A DNA stretch of 64,000 nucleotides from NCBI GenBank assembly GCA_049840815.1, contig JASGJI010000014.1:62001-126000 (forward strand), read 5' to 3'. A model generated the notes under the pieces. That model did no database searches and was not told where the DNA came from. It saw nothing but the letters and a program-made list of their open reading frames with translations. Of this stretch, positions 17,453 through 25,741 are shown piece by piece. Each line of letters begins with the position of its first letter. Position 1 is the stretch's first letter. Source of the DNA: JASGDN01 sp049840815 (GTDB lineage Bacteria; Chloroflexota; Chloroflexia; Thermomicrobiales; UBA6265). The position numbers and the translations under genes are program-made.

Positions 17453-17496
17453 AACGATGCCACGCATCCGGAGGGTTCCGGATGCGTGGCATCGTT
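17453..17496 (+). terminator. 20-bp hairpin terminator after the nitroreductases
   Basis: Arms 17453-17472 and 17477-17496 with a GGGT loop lie 18 bases after the stop. The right arm ends in GTTT. Confidence 0.75.
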
Positions 17497-17598
17497 TCCG
17501 CGTCTGCGGCATCATAGGCAGGGCATCGCGCCTCGCTGGCACACCTCGCCAATCGTTACCCGATCAGGAGACCGCATTCCCGACGGCCTCCCACCCGA

Positions 17599-18384
17599 AT
17601 GGGACACCCGTTGGATCTCGACGTCCTCCAGAAACTCCTCAGCATCATCGTGGTCGATCTCGTGCTCTCCGCGGACAACGCCGTGGTCATCGGCATGGCG
17701 GCCAGCCGACTCTCCGCCGAGAACCGGAAGCGCGCCATCATCTGGGGCGGCGCGGGGGCCATCGGTCTCCGCATCATCTTCACTGCCGCCGCTGCGCTGT
17801 TGCTCGATGTCCCGCTGTTGCAGGCTATCGGCGGAGTCTTGCTGCTGGTGATCGCCTTCCGCCTCATTACGCCAGAATCCGGACACGACGACCCGCACAT
17901 CAAGCAGGCGGGATCGCTTGGTGAGGCCATCCGCACGATCATCCTCGCCGATGTCGTGATGAGCCTGGACAACATCATCGCCGTCGGCGGCACCTCGGAA
18001 GGCCATCTCGGGCTGATGCTCTTCGGCCTGATCGTCTCGATCTCGCTGATCCTCTTCGGCAGCAACCTCGTCGCGAACATGCTCGACCGCTTCACCTGGC
18101 TGCTCATCATCGGCGTCCTCGTGCTGATGCACGCCGCGACCAGCATGTTCCTGCGCGACGACTTCGTGGTGAAGGCACTCGGGGGGTGGGAGGCGCCGGA
18201 GTGGGTCTCCCTCGCCGCCGCGCCGATCCTGACCGCGATCATCCTCGGCATCGTCTACCTGCGGAAGGGCGCAGTCATCGGCATCAACGCCGGACCGGGC
18301 ACCGAAAGCGTCGCCGTCGACACCGGTCACGACAAGCTCGATGCCCACACGCACGACGCCCCGGCCACGCATCCACAGCCATAG
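17599..18384 (+). CDS. TerC-family integral membrane protein (YjbE-like)
   Basis: 261 residues from ATG 17599. Seven or so hydrophobic segments are visible. The two signature motifs DLVLSADNAVVIGMAAS (near residue 20) and DVVMSLDNIIAVGG (near 115) carry the Asp-Asn pairs typical of TerC. Relatives in bacilli (MeeF/YjbE-like) export manganese and metallate exported enzymes, so metal export is the best guess. The His-rich C-terminus (HDKLDAHTHDAPATH) could bind metal. No yybP-ykoY riboswitch pattern was found in the 100 bases upstream. Confidence 0.88.
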   Translation: MGHPLDLDVLQKLLSIIVVDLVLSADNAVVIGMAASRLSAENRKRAIIWGGAGAIGLRIIFTAAAALLLDVPLLQAIGGVLLLVIAFRLITPESGHDDPHIKQAGSLGEAIRTIILADVVMSLDNIIAVGGTSEGHLGLMLFGLIVSISLILFGSNLVANMLDRFTWLLIIGVLVLMHAATSMFLRDDFVVKALGGWEAPEWVSLAAAPILTAIILGIVYLRKGAVIGINAGPGTESVAVDTGHDKLDAHTHDAPATHPQP

Positions 18385-18409
18385 CGGCCCCATCCGAATC
18401 GAGACACAG

Positions 18410-18443
18410 GAAGGGCGGCGCGAAGACACTCGCGCCGCCCTTC
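18410..18443. terminator. 14-bp hairpin terminator between terC and menG
   Basis: Arms 18410-18423 and 18430-18443 have loop AGACAC. They end in TTCTC on the plus strand and serve the convergent genes on both sides. Confidence 0.7.
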
Positions 18444-18522
18444 TCGGTGTGCAGGTCTGCAGGTCAGGTTTGGTGATGCGGATTGGACCGCAGGAGAAAC
18501 CTACCCCTTCCCGACGCTGCGT

Positions 18523-19314
18523 CTACGCCTTCGTGCCGATGTGCAGCGCCACCGTCCCGAACCCGAGTCCGATCCAGCGGACATCCTCCAGCCCCGCCTC
18601 ACGCATGATCCGCGCGAGTTCCGGCGCGGGTGGGAACGCCGCCACCGACTTCGGCAGGTAGGCGTACGCTTCGCGATCGCCGCTCAGCACCCCACCCACC
18701 ACCGGCACCACATGCTCGAAATAGGCCTGGAACGGCACCTTCAGCACCGGGTTTTGCAACGGGGTCATTTCCAGACACAGAAAGCGCCCACCTGGGCGCA
18801 GCACGCGGCTCATCTCCGCGACCGCCGCGCCGTAATCCGGCATGTTCCGCAGGCCGAAGGAAACCGTCGTGGCGTCGAACGTCCCGTCCGCAAACGGCAG
18901 CGCCATCGCATCGCCTTCCACGAAGGTCATGCCGTCAGCCTCGGACTTCGCCAGCTTCGCCTTCGCCGCCGATACCATCTCCGGCGAGAAGTCGAGCCCC
19001 GTCACCCGCAACGCCCCGGCCTTCCGGATCGCGAACGCGACATCACCGGTCCCCGTCGCCACGTCGAGGACGTGCGCGCTGGTGCGGCCGTCGACGCTTG
19101 CCGCCTTCCGCGCCACCAGGTCGCGCCACGGGATGTCCATCCCGAACGTCATGATGTGGTTCATCAGGTCATAGCGCGGCACGATGCGGTCGAACATCGT
19201 TCGCACGTTCTCCGGCGCGGCAATCGCGCCCTTCCCCTGCCCGATTGGTGCGTTCGTGGATGTGGATGAGGACGTGGACTCGGACACGGAAGGCTCCCTG
19301 GTGGTCGTGGTCAT
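18523..19314 (-). CDS. menG: Demethylmenaquinone methyltransferase (UbiE/MenG)
   Basis: 263 residues from ATG 19314. Upstream in-frame starts exist (to 19392) but none has a good SD, so the start is uncertain. After a Ser/Thr-rich leader the family motif VRTMFDRIVPRYDLMNHIMTFGMD appears, then the SAM-binding VLDVATGTGDVAF, GLDFSPEMV, FGLRNMPD and RVLRPGGRFLCLEM. It adds the last methyl group of menaquinone, using SAM, at the membrane surface. It lies 106 bases downstream of menA on the same strand, so both form a menaquinone unit. Confidence 0.93.
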   Translation of the reverse strand: MTTTTREPSVSESTSSSTSTNAPIGQGKGAIAAPENVRTMFDRIVPRYDLMNHIMTFGMDIPWRDLVARKAASVDGRTSAHVLDVATGTGDVAFAIRKAGALRVTGLDFSPEMVSAAKAKLAKSEADGMTFVEGDAMALPFADGTFDATTVSFGLRNMPDYGAAVAEMSRVLRPGGRFLCLEMTPLQNPVLKVPFQAYFEHVVPVVGGVLSGDREAYAYLPKSVAAFPPAPELARIMREAGLEDVRWIGLGFGTVALHIGTKA

Positions 19315-19420
19315 CAATATCCGGGCAAACCCGATCATCGCCCGCAGTAAATGGCGCTTTCGTTCATTCGGAGGGCGGACCCGGCGAGCCACGGGTTCGC
19401 CGATCGGCCCCGCATGGCAC

Positions 19421-20341
19421 TCACCGCGACAACATCAGTGCCGCCGAGAGCAACACGCTCACCAGCAGCAACGTCTTGCCCGTGTTCCCGAGCGTCGGGT
19501 TCAGCGCCGGACCCTTCCGCGTGGTGATCTGCGTCCACAGACTCCACAACGCCGGCCACGCCCCCAACGTCAGCACCCACGACCAGTTCAACCAGCCCAG
19601 CAGCCAGAAGACGATCGGGGACGCCGCCGCGACGATCAGCATTGCCGCGTACTCGATCTGCGTGTTACGCACGCCAATCCGCACGGCAACCGTCCGCTTC
19701 CCTGCCTTTGCATCGGTCGGCAGGTCCCGCAGGTTGTTCACGATCAGGATACCCGTCGCCAACGCGCCCATCGGCACGGAGACGGCCAGCGCCAGCGACG
19801 TCAGGTGATGCGTCTGCACGAATGCCGTCCCCGCCACCGCAATCGGCCCGAAGAAAAGGAAGACGAAGATCTCGCCCAATCCCAGGTAGCTGATCGGGAA
19901 CGGCCCGCCCGTATACGCCACCGCGCACACCAGCGCCGCCAGCCCCAGCAACAGGAATGGCCATCCTCCCCGCCAGACGAGGTAGAGCCCGCTCATCACC
20001 GCCAACCCGAGCGTGATCCACGTCGCACGGAGCACGTCGTCCGCCGTGATCAGGCCGCTGGCCGTCACCCGCATCGGGCCGGTGCGTTCCGCCGTGTCCG
20101 TACCCCGCTTGAAGTCGATGGCGTCGTTCGCGAAATTCGCGGCGATCTGGAGCAACAACGCCGTCAGCAACGCCACCAACGCCGTCGGGAGATGAAATCC
20201 CCGTTCGTGAAACGCCACCGCCGATCCGGCGATCACCGGCGCAACCGCCGCGGGAAGCGTCTTCGGACGCGCGGCCAGATACCACAACCGCCAGCGCGGC
20301 ATGGAAGGCGGAGCAGATTGGGCGACGGAAGGGGCACTCAT
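19421..20341 (-). CDS. menA: 1,4-dihydroxy-2-naphthoate polyprenyltransferase
   Basis: 306 residues from ATG 20341. UbiA-superfamily membrane protein with eight to nine hydrophobic segments. The two Asp-rich prenyl-diphosphate motifs are NFANDAIDFKRGTD (near residue 89) and NNLRDLPTDAKAGKRT (near 205). The leading ARPKTLPAAVAPV is characteristic of MenA. It attaches the polyprenyl chain to DHNA, giving demethylmenaquinone for MenG downstream. Other men genes are not in the window. Confidence 0.93.
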   Translation of the reverse strand: MSAPSVAQSAPPSMPRWRLWYLAARPKTLPAAVAPVIAGSAVAFHERGFHLPTALVALLTALLLQIAANFANDAIDFKRGTDTAERTGPMRVTASGLITADDVLRATWITLGLAVMSGLYLVWRGGWPFLLLGLAALVCAVAYTGGPFPISYLGLGEIFVFLFFGPIAVAGTAFVQTHHLTSLALAVSVPMGALATGILIVNNLRDLPTDAKAGKRTVAVRIGVRNTQIEYAAMLIVAAASPIVFWLLGWLNWSWVLTLGAWPALWSLWTQITTRKGPALNPTLGNTGKTLLLVSVLLSAALMLSR

Positions 20342-20414
20342 GGGAACTCGGTTCGGGTGAATGCTGCGATGCGGTCGTACATCCTAAAGACGAATTCGAT
20401 TTGATGGCCAGTCC

Positions 20415-20457
20415 CCGTAGCGGGTCAGCTCGTCTGACCCATCCGGCGAAGCCGGAT
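20415..20457. repeat. Two-hairpin intergenic repeat, copy B (in the 295-base menA-panE gap)
   Basis: CCGTAGCGG is followed by GGTCAG-CTCGT-CTGACC (20423-20439) and ATCCGGC-GAA-GCCGGAT (20441-20457). The loops match copy A at 12002 and the stem differences are compensatory. Nothing else is seen in the gap from 20342 to 20636. Confidence 0.6.
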
Positions 20458-20636
20458 ATCTGAGCACGTTTGCCGACACCGATATCGGCCTAGTGGATCG
20501 CCGCTACGGCATCGAACTCGGCTCTAAGCGGACTCGCAAAAGTCTTGCGGGGAATCCAACCGCCAAAGTGGCGAGACCTACTAGGAATCGATCCCGCTTG
20601 GGAAGTCACAGACCCGCAGGACTTCTGGCGTTCTGC

Positions 20637-21644
20637 TTAGACAGCGGCGGAGTCGGCCTCCTGCGGCACCGCGCTGCCAGCGATCGCCCCTTCGCGGGCG
20701 CGAATGAGGGCGACCATCAGGTCATTGGCCGGTGTGGGAACACCCAGGCGCTGGCCTTCGCTCACCACCGCACCATTGATCGCATCGATTTCCGTCCGCT
20801 GCCCGCTTTCGAGGTCCACCAGCATGGACGAGTGGTTCGCACCGGTCGCAGCAGCCACATCCTCGATCGCCGAGGTGACGTCACCCAGGTCGAGGGAGAT
20901 CCGCTGCGCATTCGCCACCGCCACGACTTCCGCCGCCAGCCGGTTCGCCGCATCCCGCAGTCCCGGATCGCTCGCGATGGAGGCATTCGGCAGCCCGGAG
21001 AGCGCCGTCAGCGGATTGATCGCGCAGTTCACCGCCAGCTTGCGCCACACCCAGCGGTGGATGTCCTCGACCGCCACGGTACGCCAGTTCGGCACGTCCA
21101 GCAGGCTCGCAAGCGCTCGCACGCGGTCATTCATCGTGGTGCGCCGCCCGATGGCCGTGATGCCGGTACCCGTGTGGATCAGCACGCCCGGTTCCGGCCG
21201 GATCGCCGCCTGGGTGGTCACGCCCAGCCAGACGTGCGGACGCACCCCCTTCTCCAGCATGGACGTCCGCAATGCTCCAGCATTGCCTAGCCCATTCTGC
21301 AACGTGAGGACAACGCTCTCTCGCGCGAGATAGGGACGCAGGGTCTCGCCAATCTCGGCCGTGGCCCACGCCTTCACCAGCACGATCACGACATCGCTGC
21401 CCTTCACATCGGCAGGATTGCTGGTGGTCTCGATAGCGATGGTCTGTTCGTTCCCATCCAGATCGATCAGGCGCAATCCGTTGGCCCGGACCGCATCGAG
21501 ATGCGCCGACGGTCGCCCGTAGAGCAGCACCCGCTCGATCGTCTCATCGGACGCGCCAGCATTCGCTGCGGAATCCATCGCCTGGGTAAGTCGGGCGGCG
21601 ACCAGGGAGCCCATCGCTCCCGCGCCGACAATGGTGATACGCAC
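20637..21644 (-). CDS. panE: 2-dehydropantoate 2-reductase-like protein
   Basis: 335 residues from GTG 21644, placed where RITIVGAGAMGSLVAARL begins. AGAGG lies nine bases upstream, and the 80-codon extension before it is not protein-like. The N-terminal Rossmann fold carries GxGxxG for NADP. Then follow LVKAWATAEI, the TLQNGLGNAGAL loop and the C-terminal helical domain with WRKLAVNCAINPLTAL containing the catalytic Lys. Ketopantoate reductase makes pantoate for CoA synthesis, but this superfamily has many side branches. The lack of other pan genes nearby lowers certainty about substrate. Confidence 0.82.
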   Translation of the reverse strand: MRITIVGAGAMGSLVAARLTQAMDSAANAGASDETIERVLLYGRPSAHLDAVRANGLRLIDLDGNEQTIAIETTSNPADVKGSDVVIVLVKAWATAEIGETLRPYLARESVVLTLQNGLGNAGALRTSMLEKGVRPHVWLGVTTQAAIRPEPGVLIHTGTGITAIGRRTTMNDRVRALASLLDVPNWRTVAVEDIHRWVWRKLAVNCAINPLTALSGLPNASIASDPGLRDAANRLAAEVVAVANAQRISLDLGDVTSAIEDVAAATGANHSSMLVDLESGQRTEIDAINGAVVSEGQRLGVPTPANDLMVALIRAREGAIAGSAVPQEADSAAV

Positions 21645-22136
21645 GTGCTCGAACCTCTGCCTCTGCGAACGCGCGACCCCGTCCCCGCAACACCTGCGGC
21701 GACCGGTCGCCTTTCCGGCGACGTTGCCCGGATACGCTCCGTCGAATCCACCGCGCCCGTGACCTATGGGTACATCTCGATCATGCTCCCATGCGTGCCA
21801 CCCGAGCGATGAAGCTGGCGCTATTGTCGCACGCGCCAGCCCCGGCCTGCCCAACCCGAAATTCGGGCATCGAGGGCGGAGCACCTGATGTCCGCAGTCC
21901 CCGCCAGAATCCGCTTCTCACGCACGGCGAGGACCGGCGTTCCTCGCCGATGTCGTACAGGTCAACCTCACCCCAGATCGCCGCATTCCAAGGTACCTAC
22001 CCAGGACAATTCCTCGTTCGGCCCGGATCTCAGAAGCCATGCGTGCATCGTCGACCGCATTCCACCGCACAGCAAGGCCGGGCGAAAGAAGCTCGTCGCT
22101 CCCCCGCCCGGCCTCCATCTCCGATGATCTCGGTCC
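21645..22136. other. 492-base gap between panE and the LLM oxidoreductase gene
   Basis: No coding potential was recognised. A hairpin (arms 22075-22084 and 22105-22114, 20-base loop) lies just past the stop of the minus-strand oxidoreductase and is probably its terminator. The promoter of panE must lie in the low-coordinate part but was not resolved. Confidence 0.5.
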
Positions 22137-23117
22137 CTACGTCAGCTTCGGCGCGACCTCGGCATCGAACAGGTGCATCGGCTCCAGATCGTAGGCCAGG
22201 CCGGGGATGTAGGTGATGATGTAGTTCGCCCCCGCCTCGATCGACTCCTGAAGCCGCTCAGCAATCACGTCGGGCGTCCCCACCACGAACGTCTTCGAGA
22301 ACTCCTCCCAGGAGACATTGCCCATCGTCTCGCGAAGACGCGCCGTCTGCTGCTCGGCGTCCACACCCGGCGCGACCGGATAGACGTTGTAGCTCGTCGA
22401 CTTCGTGATCTCCTCGTATGGCCGCCCGACCTTGTCGCAGTGCGCCTGCAGGATTTCCAGCTTCTCGCGCACCACGTCCGGATTCCCGCCACCGACGTTG
22501 CAGGCATCGGCGTATTGCGCCACCAGTCGCAACGTCACCTTCTCGCCGCCACCACCGATCCACAGCGGCACCTTCCGACCCGGCTTCGCACTCTTCGGCT
22601 CGTTGATCGGCCCATCGATGGAGTAGTACGTGCCGGAGAAGGTCGGATTGTCCTCCGTCCACATCTTGTGGATGATCTGCACGCCTTCCTTGAAGGCCGC
22701 CATCCGCTCCTTCGTCTCCGGGAAGCCATACCCGTATGCGCGCCACTCGTGCTCGTACCAGCCCGCGCCATAGCCCGCATACAGGCGACCGTGGCTCGCC
22801 ACATCCACCGTGGACGCGATCTTGGCGAACAGCGATGGGTTGCGATATCCGTTGCAGTTCACCATCTGCCCGATGTGAATCCGCTCCGTATCGCGCGAGA
22901 GCGTCGCCGAAATCGTCCACGACTCGAAGACGGTGTTCATCGTCGGCTGGGGCACGGTGTGGAAGTGATCGTAGACCCAGATCGAGTCCCAGCTGCCTGC
23001 GTCCGCCGCTTTCGCCGCGCGCGTCATCGCCTCGAACTGCTCCACGGGATCGGCGATCCCGGTCAGGTCCATCCGCCAGCCCTGCGGCACGAACACACCA
23101 AACTTCACATCAGCCAT
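22137..23117 (-). CDS. LLM-class F420-dependent oxidoreductase
   Basis: 326 residues. ATG 23117 has AAGGAG ten bases upstream, and the longer frame to 23189 lacks one. The luciferase-like barrel begins VKFGVFVPQGWRMDL, has WDSIWVYDHFHTVPQP, IHIGQMVNCNGYRNPSLFAKIASTVDVASHGR and GYGAGWYEHEWRAYGYGF, and ends with a WIGGGGEKVTLRLVAQYAD motif. These are typical of F420- rather than FMN-dependent members (LLM_DUF). The substrate is unknown. It is monocistronic. Confidence 0.88.
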   Translation of the reverse strand: MADVKFGVFVPQGWRMDLTGIADPVEQFEAMTRAAKAADAGSWDSIWVYDHFHTVPQPTMNTVFESWTISATLSRDTERIHIGQMVNCNGYRNPSLFAKIASTVDVASHGRLYAGYGAGWYEHEWRAYGYGFPETKERMAAFKEGVQIIHKMWTEDNPTFSGTYYSIDGPINEPKSAKPGRKVPLWIGGGGEKVTLRLVAQYADACNVGGGNPDVVREKLEILQAHCDKVGRPYEEITKSTSYNVYPVAPGVDAEQQTARLRETMGNVSWEEFSKTFVVGTPDVIAERLQESIEAGANYIITYIPGLAYDLEPMHLFDAEVAPKLT

Positions 23118-23469
23118 GCGTTCAGAACTCCTTGGTATTGACGAACCGTCTCGTACCGGCTCAGATGCCGCCGGTACCTGCAGAACCAATCGTCCTTATA
23201 CGAGCAGGGATGGTGCCACGCACCAGCCGAATGGGGAGGATACTGGACCAGGGCAATCGTATACCCGGTCGGCCATCTCGCTTTCCGTGGCATGCAGATA
23301 GTCGGACTGTCTGGCCTTACGTGGCGTTTGTCCCCATCGGCAGCCCACAAAGGGCCCCCCCTTCCTCGTTGGCATCCCCCTCACGCCCGACCGGCTCGCC
23401 CGGCCTCGGCATGTCCCGTACGATTGCCATGAACATGCCGCGTGCCATGCGAATCGAAAGGGACGCCCC
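23118..23469. other. 352-base divergent gap before the WYL regulator
   Basis: Both flanking genes point outwards, so promoters for each should lie here. An inverted repeat GGCATGT/ACATGCC (23408-23414 and 23433-23439) lies 30 bases before the WYL regulator start and may be its operator. No coding sequence was seen. Confidence 0.4.
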
Positions 23470-24189
23470 GTGTCACGATCCGAACGCCTGCTCGATCTCA
23501 TGCACCTCCTGCGCCTCCATCGCTTCCCCGTCTCCGGCGAACGCCTGGCCGAGGAGCTTGGCATTAGCGTGCGCACGCTCTACCGCGACATCGCCACCCT
23601 CCAGGCCCAGGGCGCCGAGATCGAAGGCACCCCCGGACGCGGCTACCTTCTCAAGCCGGGCTTCATGCTGCCACCGCTGATGTTCACGGAGGAAGAGATC
23701 GAGGCGCTGGTGCTCGGCACCCGCTGGGTCGCGGCCCGCACCGATCCCGCCCTCTCCCGCGCCGGAGCGAGTGCCCTCGCGCGGATCGCCGCCGTCCTCC
23801 CCGCCGATCTCCGCGAGCAGCTGGAGCAGACCGGACTCTTCGTCCCCGCCCGCAGACCCCCCGCCGACGGCACGTTACGTCTCCCGACCGCGCCCGTGCT
23901 GCCCCGCCTGCGCGAAGCAATCCGCGACGAGTTGAAGGTGCGAATCGCCTATCGCGACGAACACGGTGCGGAGACCGAGCGCACGATCTGGCCGATCGCC
24001 GTCGCCTTCTTCGAACAGGTCCAGACGACGGTCGCCTGGTGCGAGCTTCGGCAGGACTATCGCAACTTCCGGCTGGACCGCATCGCCCATCTCGCTCTCA
24101 CGGCAGATCACTACCCTCGCAGCCGTCATGAGCTCCTGCCCGAATGGCGCAAGGCGAATGGCATTCCCATGCCAGCCCTCACGCCCTGA
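23470..24189 (+). CDS. YafY-type HTH and WYL-domain regulator
   Basis: 239 residues from GTG 23470, with AAAGGGA upstream. The N-terminal HTH_11 reads RSERLLDLMHLLRLHRFPVSGERLAEELGISVRTLYRDIATLQ. It is followed by a linker GTPGRGYLLKPGF and a WYL-type beta domain from about residue 150 (VRIAYRDEHGAETERTIWPIAVAFFEQVQTTVAWCELRQDYRNFRLDRI). WYL domains bind nucleotides or other ligands and occur in stress and defence regulators. It is followed by VOC and EVE-domain genes with gaps of 121 and 56 bases; control of these is possible. Confidence 0.87.
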   Translation: MSRSERLLDLMHLLRLHRFPVSGERLAEELGISVRTLYRDIATLQAQGAEIEGTPGRGYLLKPGFMLPPLMFTEEEIEALVLGTRWVAARTDPALSRAGASALARIAAVLPADLREQLEQTGLFVPARRPPADGTLRLPTAPVLPRLREAIRDELKVRIAYRDEHGAETERTIWPIAVAFFEQVQTTVAWCELRQDYRNFRLDRIAHLALTADHYPRSRHELLPEWRKANGIPMPALTP

Positions 24190-24310
24190 TCCAAGCCCAT
24201 CGAAATCGCCCCAACTTCCTGCCACTATCTGTCAGGGTCTCCCTCGACAATGGAATCGGACGATCCGGAACGAACCGGGTCGCAGACGCCCACCTCGAAG
24301 GAGCCCGATC

Positions 24311-24700
24311 ATGGAACCGATCTACACCATCGTCTATGTCGCCGACGTCCCGGCCAGCATCGCGTTTTACCGCACGCTCTTCGGCAAGGACCCCGTCCAC
24401 GCCTCCGATGGGTTCGGCATGTTCATGCTGGAGAACGGCACCGCCTGGGGTCTCTGGAAGCGCACGGATGTGCTACCGCCGTCCACGAGCGAACCTGGCG
24501 CGGCGGAATACTGCTTCGGAATCTCCTCCCGCGAGGCACTCGATGCGCTCGCCGCCGACTGGAAGAAACAAGGCATCCCGGTCATCCAGGACCCGGTCGA
24601 CCTCGACTTCGGCTACACCTTCACCGCGCTCGATCCGGACGGCCATCGCCTGCGCCCCTTCGTCCCCGCGCCGCAGACTGCCGCTGCCGATCGCGCGTAG
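24311..24700 (+). CDS. VOC-family (glyoxalase-like) protein
   Basis: 129 residues from ATG 24311, SD AAGGAG eight bases upstream. The fold signature is IYTIVYVADVPASIAFYRTLFG at the start and GYTFTALDPDGHRLRPF at the end, with two beta-alpha-beta-beta-beta modules. Most residues used for metal binding in glyoxalase I are not conserved, so catalysis is uncertain. Relatives act in antibiotic binding, dioxygenation or unknown roles. Confidence 0.8.
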   Translation: MEPIYTIVYVADVPASIAFYRTLFGKDPVHASDGFGMFMLENGTAWGLWKRTDVLPPSTSEPGAAEYCFGISSREALDALAADWKKQGIPVIQDPVDLDFGYTFTALDPDGHRLRPFVPAPQTAAADRA

Positions 24701-24756
24701 CGCGCAGCCGGGGGGACGTCCTCCGGCAGCTGCGCGTGTCTCGCTAGGGGGACCCC

Positions 24757-25206
24757 ATGTCGAACGAGAACCTCGCACCCCGCAATTGGCTGGGCGTGGC
24801 CTCGGCGGCGCACGTCCGGATCGGACGCGAACACGGCTTCATGCGGCTCAACCACGGCAAGCGCACCGCATTGGCCCGCATGAAGCCCGGCGATCGCATC
24901 GTCTATTACTCCCCGGCCACGGAAATGCGCGGCACCGATCGCCTGCAATCCTTCACCGCCATCGGGATCGTGCAGGAGAGCGAGCCGTATCAGGCCGAGA
25001 TGGGCGATGGCCCCATGGCCTGGCAGCGCGACGTCGTGTGGCTGCCATCGCACGAGGCCCCGATCGCCCCGCTCCTCGACCGGCTGGACCTGACCGCAGG
25101 CAAGGCGAATTGGGGGTATCAACTCCGCTTCGGCGTGCTGGAACTCACCCCCGCCGACCTCGACATCATCGCTGATGCGATGGGCGCCGCCACTCCCACT
25201 CCATAA
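24757..25206 (+). CDS. EVE-domain (PUA-like) protein
   Basis: 149 residues from ATG 24757, with AGGGGG upstream. The EVE signature is RNWLGVASAAHVRIGREHGFMRLNHGKRTALARMKPGDRIVYYSP, then QSFTAIGIVQ and a C-terminal WGYQLRFGVLEL block. The single domain matches the UPF0310/EVE family. PUA-like EVE domains bind modified bases, some in modification-dependent restriction systems. No restriction gene is adjacent, so a housekeeping role is equally possible. Confidence 0.85.
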   Translation: MSNENLAPRNWLGVASAAHVRIGREHGFMRLNHGKRTALARMKPGDRIVYYSPATEMRGTDRLQSFTAIGIVQESEPYQAEMGDGPMAWQRDVVWLPSHEAPIAPLLDRLDLTAGKANWGYQLRFGVLELTPADLDIIADAMGAATPTP

Positions 25207-25219
25207 TCCCCAGCCTCGA

Positions 25220-25256
25220 CAGACCCGACCGGCGATGGTGTCTCCGGTCGGGTCTG
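25220..25256 (+). terminator. 13-bp hairpin terminator after the EVE-domain gene
   Basis: Arms 25220-25232 and 25244-25256 with an 11-base loop lie 13 bases after the stop. Confidence 0.65.
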
Positions 25257-25450
25257 CCGGTGATACGCACCGCCCAACGGCACGCAAGCCTTCCGGGAGG
25301 TTCGTCCTAACAAATCAACAATATTCCGGAAATCCATTGAAAAAGCGTCTTGACAGAGGTGTACGTACATATGAGATAGTGAATGCAGCCATCGTATGGA
25401 CGGCCTGATCCGGAGGCCACTGGCCCCTCCGATGGGGAGATGGCTTTGCC

Positions 25451-25479
25451 TTGACGATGGCAGGTTCACCCCATATGAT
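25451..25479 (+). promoter_or_regulatory. Sigma-70-type promoter for nrdA
   Basis: TTGACG (25451-25456) and TATGAT (25474-25479) have an exact 17-base spacer. This is one of the best consensus promoters in the window and implies a leader of about 255 bases before nrdA. Confidence 0.6.
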
Positions 25480-25499
25480 GGGCTTCTGGCACGGGGAGG

Positions 25500-25513
25500 C
25501 ACGAGATATAGTG
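25500..25513. promoter_or_regulatory. NrdR-like box
   Basis: CAC-GAGATATA-GTG fits the NrdR half-site geometry CAC-N8-GTG with six of the eight central bases matching the AT-rich consensus. It lies just past the predicted transcription start. NrdR sites usually come in pairs, and only a weaker second candidate (near 25369) was seen. Confidence 0.4.
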
Positions 25514-25741
25514 CCGATCCGGGCCTCTCGTTTGTTTTTCCAGGGTCTCGGCGCGGCGGCTTCCCTGCCCCGCCGAGGAGCACTCAATCCGGTTTCCCAG
25601 GATTCGGTTCCCGCACGCGGGAGTAGCGCCTGCAGAGCGCCGTTCGGATATCCCGGCAGGCAGAAACTCCGTAGCATCCCGATGAGGGGATGACCCACCG
25701 CATACCGTTACGCGATGGGTGAGGTTGTGGAGAAGGGGCAT

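Larger units (their letters stand above)
25257..25741. other. 485-base leader and promoter region of nrdA
   Basis: No gene is seen. TTGACA at 25350-25355 has only weak -10 candidates 14-17 bases on. A much better promoter lies at 25451 and an NrdR-like site follows it. TGTACGTACA at 25360-25369 is a perfect palindrome that recurs at 63265. No cobalamin riboswitch was found, consistent with a class I enzyme. Confidence 0.5.

Noticed and set aside
17497..17598. Manganese (yybP-ykoY) riboswitch before terC
   Set aside because: The conserved loop sequences of that riboswitch are absent.
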